Origin: Spirochaetaceae bacterium
Lineage (GTDB): Bacteria > Spirochaetota > Spirochaetia > Treponematales > Breznakiellaceae
Reading direction: 5' to 3'
Length of the DNA: 9,605 bases
NCBI GenBank assembly: GCA_031290855.1
Contig: JAISLM010000048.1
Location: forward strand, 1 to 9,605
How positions within the stretch are numbered: position 1 is the stretch's first letter; every line of letters starts with the position of its first letter. Of the stretch, positions 5,563 through 9,605 are shown piece by piece. The notes under the pieces were generated by a model that saw only the letters and a program-made list of their open reading frames with translations, had not been told where the DNA came from and searched no databases. A program made the translations under genes and the position numbers.

Positions 5563-5635
5563 GTTAATAGCAGCGGTTAACGGTTAATGATAGACGATTA
5601 ATGACAGACAGGCAACTTGATTTCCCTGTCTGTCA
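5563..5635. repeat. TTAAT-rich repeats and an 11-bp hairpin before the lipoprotein gene
   Basis: A GGTTAAT-like word occurs four times between 5563 and 5600 (ACGGTTAAT, GCGGTTAAC, ACGGTTAAT, ACGATTAAT). Directly after it TGACAGACAGG (5602-5612) pairs perfectly with CCTGTCTGTCA (5625-5635). Neither side has a T-tract, so a terminator is not clear; it could be a recombination or repeat-element end. Confidence 0.55.
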
Positions 5636-5658
5636 GCGTATTTCGTCCGACGTACCGC

Positions 5659-5687
5659 TTGTAGTTTGGCGGGGGTGGAATTATATT
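5659..5687 (+). promoter_or_regulatory. Leaderless-type promoter of the lipoprotein gene
   Basis: TTGTAG at 5659-5664 and TATATT at 5682-5687 are 17 bp apart. The predicted start point is 5694, one base before the ATG. The only G-rich stretch (5671-5679) is too far away to act as an SD for that ATG. Confidence 0.65.
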
Positions 5688-5694
5688 TGAACTT

Positions 5695-6660
5695 ATGAAA
5701 TATAACGGCAAAAGGGGCGACGGGGCGCGGGCTCTTGTGGTCGCCGTCGTGCTACTTACGGGCGCGGCTTGTTCCGGCGTGGCGCCGGGCGGCGCGGCGC
5801 TTGAGGAAACCGGGCGGCCGTTTAGGTCGTTTTGGGTGCGGTTGAATATCAACAATCTGAGCGCGGAATATAAGCCCGTGCGCGTCGTGGTCGAGGACGA
5901 CGACAAGCAGGTAGGGGAGGCTTCCGTCTACGGAACGAACCAATACAAGATCACCCTCCCCGAACTGTACGCCGGAAGAATCGTGAACTATGTGGCGGAA
6001 TTCACCAAAACGCAATCGGAATTTGACAAGGATAAGTATAAATACTTGGAACCGCTGGTAACCAGCCTTTTAAAGGCGCGCTACTACAAGGTTCCGGGGA
6101 CAATCCCGAATATTGACGGCTCGCAGACCGTGACACTGGAGATAACGGACAAGTCGGTTCTTAAGCTCGGCTACGGACCCAACGGCCTGAAACTGACCGA
6201 CATACCGGACGCACCCCTCGTATACCTTATCGAGCTTGACAATACGGAGATAGAGGCTTACGGCCTCGTCCCCGAGCTCGCTATCGCGACGGATCCCAGC
6301 GTGACCTCGGTTCAGATAACGGACGTTGATGCAGGATACGGCTTCGCCGCCCCCGAAACCGACTGGTTTCTGTTGCTGTCCTCCGACTTCGTTGCCGGGA
6401 TGCCGTTCACCTTTTGGTTTTTTCTGAAACACGATACCGAAGCTACCGTCACATCCCTCTGCCCTTGCGGAAGCTGTGACTGCGGTCCCGCGTGCTACTA
6501 CGAATTGATGTCCGCCGCGCCCCTGTATCTGCCTGTAAAGGTGAATGTTTCCACCGTTAACGCCTCCGGCATTCCTCTTGCAACCGGCTCGACCATTAAC
6601 ATCAAGATACAGGCAGCGGGCCTCCCCCAATGCCCGGTAGCGTTGCCGATAAACCCGTGA
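5695..6660 (+). CDS. Predicted lipoprotein with a cysteine-rich motif, function unknown
   Basis: A 321-residue protein with a charged N-terminus (KYNGKRGDGAR), a hydrophobic stretch ALVVAVVLLTG, and a lipobox-like LLTGAAC that would make Cys26 the lipidated residue; spirochaete lipoboxes tolerate this looser form. The mature part is rich in beta-type sequence: WVRLNINNLSAEYKPVRVVV, KITLPELYAGRIVNYVAEF, TVTLEITDKSVLKLGYG. Near the C-terminus five cysteines fall in twelve residues, CPCGSCDCGPAC (256-267), unusual for an exported lipoprotein and possibly a metal site or disulfide knot. I do not recognise the family. The promoter predicts a leaderless transcript, and an 11-bp hairpin lies 38 bp after the stop. 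It stands alone as a single-gene unit. Likely an envelope or surface protein, by inference only. Confidence 0.8.
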   Translation: MKYNGKRGDGARALVVAVVLLTGAACSGVAPGGAALEETGRPFRSFWVRLNINNLSAEYKPVRVVVEDDDKQVGEASVYGTNQYKITLPELYAGRIVNYVAEFTKTQSEFDKDKYKYLEPLVTSLLKARYYKVPGTIPNIDGSQTVTLEITDKSVLKLGYGPNGLKLTDIPDAPLVYLIELDNTEIEAYGLVPELAIATDPSVTSVQITDVDAGYGFAAPETDWFLLLSSDFVAGMPFTFWFFLKHDTEATVTSLCPCGSCDCGPACYYELMSAAPLYLPVKVNVSTVNASGIPLATGSTINIKIQAAGLPQCPVALPINP

Positions 6661-6698
6661 ATTCGAATTAATGATTAATTTATGGCAGGTGAAGGCGA

Positions 6699-6733
6699 AT
6701 GAGACAGAAAAGCCCCAGACGGTTCTGTCTCAT
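6699..6733 (+). terminator. Stem-loop terminator after the lipoprotein gene
   Basis: ATGAGACAGAA (6699-6709) and TTCTGTCTCAT (6723-6733) form a perfect 11-bp stem with a 13-nt loop. A pyrimidine-rich tail, CCTTCTTTCTTAC, follows. The T-run is interrupted, so termination strength is uncertain. Confidence 0.6.
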
Positions 6734-6744
6734 CCTTCTTTCTT

Positions 6745-6780
6745 ACATTATTAATTTCCCATTATCAATTATTCATTAGG
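6745..6780. repeat. AT-rich repeat-like stretch between genes
   Basis: ATTATTAATTTCCC then ATTATCAATTATTCATTAGG. Similar TTAAT words occur at 6664-6682 and upstream of the lipoprotein gene at 5563-5600, so that gene is bracketed by them. No gene is seen between 6661 and 6852. Confidence 0.35.
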
Positions 6781-6838
6781 GGAATTGATCCACCCCAAGA
6801 CACTTCTGCCTTTACTTAATTTACGTTTCCGTAGTTCC

Positions 6839-6844
6839 GATAAT
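6839..6844 (+). promoter_or_regulatory. Possible -10 element of the FtsB-like gene
   Basis: GATAAT ends 8 nt before the ATG at 6853, predicting a leader of about 2 nt. The -35 at 17 bp (TTAATT) is poor, and only a weak SD-like AGG is present, so this is a tentative call. Confidence 0.45.
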
Positions 6845-6852
6845 CAGGCAAG

Positions 6853-7293
6853 ATGCAAATGTTAAAATACTTTGCCGCGCTCTGGTTCGCCGTCGTGTTT
6901 TATTCCGTCTCGTCACTGTTTATGGGCGCGGCGGGTTTTTCGGCCTACAGGCAGCTCAACGCCGAAAAGGAAAAGCAGATTGCGAACTTGAGGCGGCTGG
7001 AAGCGATCAACGAAGAGATAAGCGGCAGGAAGGAAGCGCTGATCTACGATAACGACACCATCGGCATTTACGCCCGCGAGCTTGGTTACGGCAGCGGCAA
7101 GGAACGTTTCATAAGGATAGCGGGCCTGAACGGAAAGGCGAAAACAAGGATTTCCGCCGGCGAGCCGCTGTTACCCGTCCCTCCCGACTACATAGACGAC
7201 AAAACGCTCCGCATCGCGTCGGTCGCGCTAGCTTTCGCGATGCTCCTGAGTTTTGCCGTTGTCGACATAATGCGTCTTGTGAAAAAGGTTTAG
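6853..7293 (+). CDS. Septum-formation initiator (FtsB/DivIC) family protein
   Basis: A 146-residue membrane protein. Residues 4-28 form one hydrophobic span (YFAALWFAVVFYSVSSLFMG). A coiled-coil-like stretch follows (QLNAEKEKQIANLRRLEAIN, ending near residue 62). Then comes the family hallmark DTIGIYARELGYG with FIRIAG after it (residues 68-91), as in FtsB/DivIC proteins that link the FtsQ and FtsL components of the divisome. Unlike the usual one-span protein, a second hydrophobic segment stands near the end (IASVALAFAMLLSFAVVDIM, 121-140) followed by basic residues. That would turn the chain back into the membrane. ATG at 6853 or at 6859 could start it. It converges with the META-domain gene. 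Family membership is fairly sure; a direct division role is inferred. Confidence 0.8.
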   Translation: MQMLKYFAALWFAVVFYSVSSLFMGAAGFSAYRQLNAEKEKQIANLRRLEAINEEISGRKEALIYDNDTIGIYARELGYGSGKERFIRIAGLNGKAKTRISAGEPLLPVPPDYIDDKTLRIASVALAFAMLLSFAVVDIMRLVKKV

Positions 7294-7315
7294 TGTCGGA
7301 GGACCCGGGAAACGG

Positions 7316-7942
7316 CTACTGCCGCAGGTAACGCAGCACGATTTCTTCGTTTTGGCTGGGGTAGGCGTACAGCTCCAGCCCGTTGTTCACGATCTCCCAA
7401 TGGGTAGTGTGTTGCAGGTACCAGTAGTACTCGCTTTCCATTATCCCGCCTATGTTGATGTTGGCCGCCATCAGGGTCCCCACTATGGGGCGCAGCCGGA
7501 AGTCGTGGTTCTGCTGCAATTCGTAGGTGCTAAAGTACCTGTTGGGCGCGGCCTTGCCGCTGATACCTTCCTGCGTCAATTTCAGGGTATAGACATCCCC
7601 CATGTTGTTTTCCGCCATCGCCCGCCTGTCAAACTCCGTCCTGCCGAAACCGATCCGTATCTCGCTTAGTTGCCATGTGATATCCAGCAGATCCTCGTAA
7701 AAGACGTATTGTGGACGCGAGTACTGCAACTGTGCGTTTTCCGCCTCCACTTGAACGTGGGGGGTATCTTCGCTGACGGCGACCCCTTCGCTGACGACGG
7801 CCGGCGCGTCCTCTACAAGTTCCGTCCCGGCGCTTTCGTCCGCCGCGCCGGTTTTGGGAAGCGATTTACAGTTGCAAAAAACGATCCCTAAAAGCGGCAA
7901 TACAAGGGCCCAACGGCAAAACCATGTTTTAAATCCACGCAT
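7316..7942 (-). CDS. META-domain (DUF306/HslJ-type) lipoprotein
   Basis: A 208-residue protein with a basic N-terminus and hydrophobic signal segment (ALVLPLLGIVFCNC); lipidation at Cys23 or Cys25 is likely. A low-complexity Ala/Glu/Val linker (about 30-75) leads to a META domain at 83-206. The domain opens DLLDITWQLSEIRI, has GKAAPNRYFSTYEL and later PIVGTLMA, and closes with a beta-strand near LELYAYPS. META domains occur in HslJ-like envelope stress proteins, but no enzyme activity is assigned. Two starts compete. ATG at 7942 has TTGAGG, 17 bp and TATATT ending 6 nt before it, a leaderless promoter. GTG at 7957 has an SD-like GGGGAG 5 nt upstream and adds VYICV. I prefer 7942 because the signal peptide then starts cleanly. 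Two repeated boxes precede the promoter. Confidence 0.8.
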   Translation of the reverse strand: MRGFKTWFCRWALVLPLLGIVFCNCKSLPKTGAADESAGTELVEDAPAVVSEGVAVSEDTPHVQVEAENAQLQYSRPQYVFYEDLLDITWQLSEIRIGFGRTEFDRRAMAENNMGDVYTLKLTQEGISGKAAPNRYFSTYELQQNHDFRLRPIVGTLMAANINIGGIMESEYYWYLQHTTHWEIVNNGLELYAYPSQNEEIVLRYLRQ

Positions 7943-7948
7943 AACACA

Positions 7949-7977
7949 AATATACACCGCGTCTCCCCTCTCCTCAA
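7949..7977 (-). promoter_or_regulatory. Promoter of the META-domain lipoprotein gene
   Basis: On the minus strand, TTGAGG (7977-7972) and TATATT (7954-7949) are 17 bp apart. The predicted start point is the A of the ATG at 7942. The element would be invalid if the GTG at 7957 is the real start, since it would then lie inside the gene. Confidence 0.6.
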
Positions 7978-7987
7978 GACACCGTAC

Positions 7988-8047
7988 TGCCTCATGAAAA
8001 ATCTTACGAAAAAGAGCCCATGCATCAAATTGAAAATTTTACCCAAA
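7988..8047 (-). promoter_or_regulatory. Two tandem boxes upstream of the META lipoprotein promoter
   Basis: The nearer box (7988-8012) shares a 15-base run, TGCCTCATGAAAAAT, with the ComFB upstream box at 3290. The farther box (8021-8047) is more diverged but ends TTTTACCCAAA. They are 33 bp apart, and the nearer one begins 10 bp from the -35. Both numbers equal those at the ComFB gene. Confidence 0.6.
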
Positions 8048-8124
8048 TTACACTGATGGCGCAGAGCGGGGTTAACTATAGCGCCGTCCTGCGTTTGTGC
8101 CGGCGGCTCGCCCAAGCAAACCGT

Positions 8125-8152
8125 ACCAGCCCCGGGAGCGGGGCTGGTTTTT
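8125..8152 (+). terminator. Intrinsic terminator with no obvious upstream gene
   Basis: ACCAGCCCCG (8125-8134), loop GGAG, CGGGGCTGGT (8139-8148), then a T-run to 8152: a perfect 10-bp stem. The nearest plus-strand gene ends at 7293, so the transcript it ends is unknown. Confidence 0.7.
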
Positions 8153-8176
8153 GGTAACATTTTATTCGCAAAGTCT

Positions 8177-8230
8177 GGTTTAATACCCCGCCGAACCTTA
8201 GGTTCGCGCTTGCCGCGCGGAGGCTCATTC
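8177..8230 (+). repeat. REP-like repeat of the 'GGTTTAATACCCCGC' type
   Basis: Starts GGTTTAATACCCCGC, contains GAACCTTAGGTTC (8193-8205) and a CGCGC/GCGCG stem (8205-8219), and ends GGAGGCTCATTC. Its end resembles the end of the GC palindrome family. GGTTTAATACC recurs at 8897-8907. Confidence 0.55.
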
Positions 8231-8253
8231 GCAGTGGGGTCTGCTCCCCCGCC
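8227..8253 (+). repeat. GC-rich palindromic repeat, REP-like copy 4 (half unit)
   Basis: Identical over 27 bases to 4186-4212 (ATTCGCAGTGGGGTCTGC and onward), but the right half of the palindrome is missing. It follows the previous repeat directly, so two units stand head to tail. Confidence 0.7.
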
Positions 8254-8268
8254 TTACCCCTCCTTATC

Positions 8269-8281
8269 CTAAACTTGACCC
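8269..8281 (+). repeat. Extra copy of the RAYT-unit end sequence
   Basis: CTAAACTTGACCC is identical to 4372-4384 and inverted relative to 5071-5083. It lies 15 bp after a half palindrome. Confidence 0.6.
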
Positions 8282-8302
8282 ATAACTTTCTTAAAATCAT
8301 GA

Positions 8303-8336
8303 TATAATATCCTGAAAGTCTAAGCTCCGGGAGGGG
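8303..8336 (+). promoter_or_regulatory. -10 element and ribosome binding site of the IS4-type stub
   Basis: TATAAT at 8303-8308 is a consensus -10, and GGGAGGGG (8329-8336) is an SD just before ATG 8339. TTGACC at 8275 is 22 bp from the -10, too far to be a standard -35. Confidence 0.55.
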
Positions 8337-8338
8337 AA

Positions 8339-8545
8339 ATGACAGAAAGGGACACATTTACCATGGCGGAAGAGTTTGCCGATGTGGATTTTAACGAAGA
8401 ACGGCCTGAGAAGCGGTTCAGGAAGACCATGGAAACCTTGTCGAAAGATCCGCGGAAATCAATATACGGCAGCAGCGCGAACCGGGCTGAAGCCAAGGCT
8501 ATCTACAACCTGCTCGGTAGTTCCCCGCAGTCCGGGACGGTGTGA
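8339..8545 (+). pseudogene. IS4/Tn5-type transposase, N-terminal DNA-binding stub
   Basis: A 68-residue frame with a good SD. Residues 9-62 read MAEEFADVDFNEERPEKRFR, KTMETLSKDPRKSIYG and SSANRAEAKAIYNLLG. This matches the Tnp_DNA_bind domain of Tn5/IS50-like IS4-family transposases ('W...Ef...dlgDkR...R...l...l...p..Si..a..g.aetkAaYrfl'). After NLLG the family sequence stops and the frame ends within a few residues, where an unrelated minus-strand fragment begins. The catalytic DDE domain is absent, so it cannot transpose. The -10, SD and domain are intact, so a small DNA-binding peptide could still be made. The truncation is real; expression is inferred. Confidence 0.7.
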
Positions 8546-8755
8546 TACAAGTCGGATTCGATGATGATTGCTTCTCTCTGGGCGTGGGTCTGGTAGACCG
8601 CTAACATCTCCCGTTCCGGATAATCCCGCAGGGGGGAAGAGGTAATCCCCATAGAAGTAGTATTGTTCAATAGTATAAGTGGCGGTGATAAGACAATAGC
8701 GGCTTAAAGCGTCTTCCCGGTCATCTACGCCGAGGATTACCTGAAGTTGGGCAGG
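8527..8755 (-). pseudogene. Frameshifted coding fragment of unknown family
   Basis: On the minus strand one frame reads PPAQLQVILGVDDREDALSR, YCLITATYTIEQYYFYGDYL and FPP. A second frame then continues LRDYPEREMLAVYQTHAQRE and AIIIESDLYHTVPD. The switch lies in a run of six Cs (plus-strand Gs at 8631-8636); five would join the two frames as GDYLFPLRDYPERE. There is no start codon, and the left edge abuts the transposase stub. The composition looks protein-like, but I do not recognise the family. It may be a fragment of a chromosomal gene broken by rearrangement, or, if the run is a sequencing error, a longer intact frame. Confidence 0.45.
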
Positions 8756-8932
8756 GGGATTAGGGTATGCTACTGGGCTTGTCCGTTATCCATAGGGCAA
8801 GCCTATCGCCCGGACTAACCACCGTGAAGAGTCTTAGTCAAATAGGCGCTCCAAAATATACAATAGAGCAAGATATAACAGAATTATCGATATTATGGTT
8901 TAATACCGGACCTGCCGTCAGCGGCGCGATGT
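8756..8932. other. Intergenic stretch with no assigned feature
   Basis: An AT-rich patch (8855-8907) contains a stray copy of GGTTTAATACC. A plus-strand frame runs through from 8767 to 9018, but it overlaps the DUF6171 gene, has no SD and matches nothing I know. Confidence 0.4.
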
Positions 8933-9223
8933 TCAATGATCATCAGCCGGAAGCGGCCATTTATTTCCCAACGGATGAGGGCAAAATTGTTTTCTTATCC
9001 GTGCGCGAAAAAGAATGAAGCAGCCGCAATAGGCGCACAGAACTTTTTCCCGTAAGGCGTCACAGCCTTCACAGGCCGCCAGCCGTTCTTCAAACACCGG
9101 CTGTTCAGCCTGCAAAGTCGCAGGAATAGGCATCTCCGCCGCAACCGCCGTAATACGTTCCAAAGCAAGGGTGTACATACGTTCATCAGCGCAGTGAGGG
9201 CAGGGCGGCGCAGACGTGTTCAC
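8933..9223 (-). CDS. DUF6171-family small cysteine-rich protein
   Basis: A 96-residue protein, probably cytoplasmic. It has CPHC (residues 8-11) and a C-terminal block running ACEGCDALREKVLCAYCGCF, ILFRARIRKQFCPHP, then GNKW. The 'C..CD.L....C..CGCf...Ra.....CPHP...kW' pattern matches DUF6171, a small probable zinc- or iron-binding family of unknown function common in Firmicutes and spirochaetes. Its GTG start at 9223 shares bases with the TGA stop of the arabinofuranosidase gene (GTGA), which suggests translational coupling. ATG at residue 16 is a possible later start but would lose CPHC. The coupling does not show a role in sugar metabolism. The opposite-strand frame over its C-terminus is considered a shadow. 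Confidence 0.75.
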   Translation of the reverse strand: MNTSAPPCPHCADERMYTLALERITAVAAEMPIPATLQAEQPVFEERLAACEGCDALREKVLCAYCGCFILFRARIRKQFCPHPLGNKWPLPADDH

Positions 9224-9605
9224 GCAAGCTCTACCGTTACCACCGACATGGGCGGAATCGTTACCGCAAGACCCCCGCCGGTAATTGACGCGCCCTTAAA
9301 ACCGTTGATTTTAACCCGCTCCGGCTGGTCAAACGTGTTGTGAACCTTCATGTCTCCCGCAGTAACAATCTGCCCCTTTGCCGTTACCGATGACCCCAAG
9401 GCTAAACCCCGGAGCTCTATCTTCACCGCCGCTTCGTTTTTCAAATCGATATTGGTAAGGGAAATATGTACCCTGCCGTCATTATCCTCGGAAGCGCTGG
9501 CGCTTATGGCGGGCATGCCGTTGACCGTTTCGCTTTCCACATACACCGGCAGTTTTACCGCGTCCTGGTGAACCTTATACATATCGAACACATGGTAGGT
9601 CGGAG
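9220..9605 (-). CDS. Alpha-L-arabinofuranosidase (GH51), C-terminal part
   Basis: The minus-strand frame is open through the window edge; 127 C-terminal residues are present. PTYHVFDMYKVHQDA (residues 1-15) is the family signature before the C-terminal beta-sandwich of GH51 arabinofuranosidases. The rest fits that sandwich: ASEDNDGRVHISLTNIDLKN, IELRGLALGSSVTAKGQIVT and a terminal VTIPPMSVVTVELA strand. The enzyme removes terminal alpha-L-arabinofuranosyl groups from arabinan or arabinoxylan fragments. It usually works inside the cell on imported oligosaccharides; this fits life in a plant-polymer-rich gut. The catalytic acid and nucleophile lie outside the window. Its stop overlaps the next gene's start by four bases. 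Family assignment is confident. Confidence 0.88.
   Translation of the reverse strand, partial: PTYHVFDMYKVHQDAVKLPVYVESETVNGMPAISASASEDNDGRVHISLTNIDLKNEAAVKIELRGLALGSSVTAKGQIVTAGDMKVHNTFDQPERVKINGFKGASITGGGLAVTIPPMSVVTVELA

Noticed and set aside
5563..5600. Possible CRISPR or integration-host array of GGTTAAT words
   Set aside because: The words are short, unevenly spaced and lack equal-length spacers; no cas gene is present.
6070..6630. Minus-strand frame of 186 codons
   Set aside because: It is a shadow of the lipoprotein gene in GC-rich DNA; the plus strand has promoter, signal peptide and terminator.
6797..6827. Third copy of the ComFB/META upstream box (AAGACAC, then TGCCT)
   Set aside because: Only short words agree, there is no second box at 33 bp, and the orientation to the gene is opposite.
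8056..8157. Plus-strand ORF of 33 codons
   Set aside because: It has no SD and runs through both arms of the terminator hairpin, so it is unlikely to be a gene.
8275..8308. TTGACC/TATAAT promoter pair before the IS4 stub
   Set aside because: The spacer is 22 bp, too long for a standard sigma-70 promoter; only the -10 was kept.
8767..9018. Plus-strand frame of 83 codons
   Set aside because: It has no SD, resembles nothing known, and overlaps the 3' part of the DUF6171 gene, which has a clear cysteine pattern.

Overview
The window looks like a piece of a spirochaete chromosome, most likely a Treponema-type organism of the termite-gut group. The pointers are two probable lipoproteins with spirochaete-style relaxed lipoboxes, a ComFB-domain protein, a FliL-like membrane protein next to apt, a DUF6171-type cysteine protein, and mobile-element remnants whose sequences I associate with termite-gut treponemes. 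This is recognition from memory, not a search. The genus is an inference.

Layout. 1-1165: the 3' end of hcp (hybrid-cluster protein / hydroxylamine reductase), then a ferredoxin gene whose 3' part has been replaced by a GC-rich palindromic repeat and an IS630-family remnant. 1362-2432: apt with a textbook promoter that ends exactly at the start codon, overlapped by a FliL-like single-span membrane protein gene. 2470-3314: a minus-strand ComFB-domain gene with Shine-Dalgarno (SD), promoter and two tandem upstream boxes. 3325-5540: a graveyard of mobile DNA. The N- and C-terminal ends of one DDE-type transposase are separated by an ISAs1-family fragment, a palindromic repeat and a small unit carrying an IS200-like (RAYT-type) protein gene. 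A broken minus-strand 'YWKNG'-type gene follows. 5563-6733: a lipoprotein gene bounded by hairpins. 6839-7293: an FtsB/DivIC-like gene. 7316-8047: a minus-strand META-domain lipoprotein with upstream boxes arranged like those of the ComFB gene. 8125-8760: an orphan terminator, palindromic repeats, the N-terminal stub of a Tn5/IS4-type transposase and a frameshifted fragment of unknown origin. 8933-9605: a minus-strand pair, the 3' end of a GH51 alpha-L-arabinofuranosidase gene whose stop codon overlaps the start of a DUF6171-family gene.

The working genes are housekeeping, cell-envelope or metabolic: purine salvage, nitrogen-oxide detoxification, division, a possible nucleotide-second-messenger receptor, and arabinan breakdown. 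The mobile fraction is almost entirely broken.

Three things stand out. First, several genes have a -10 element only 5-8 nt before the start codon, which predicts leaderless mRNAs; apt and the 5695 lipoprotein are the clean cases. Second, the ComFB and META-lipoprotein genes share an upstream module of identical geometry: two boxes 33 bp apart, the nearer one 10 bp from the -35. Third, the RAYT-like protein keeps its tyrosine helix but lacks the HUH histidines, and sits in a neighbourhood of palindromic repeats.
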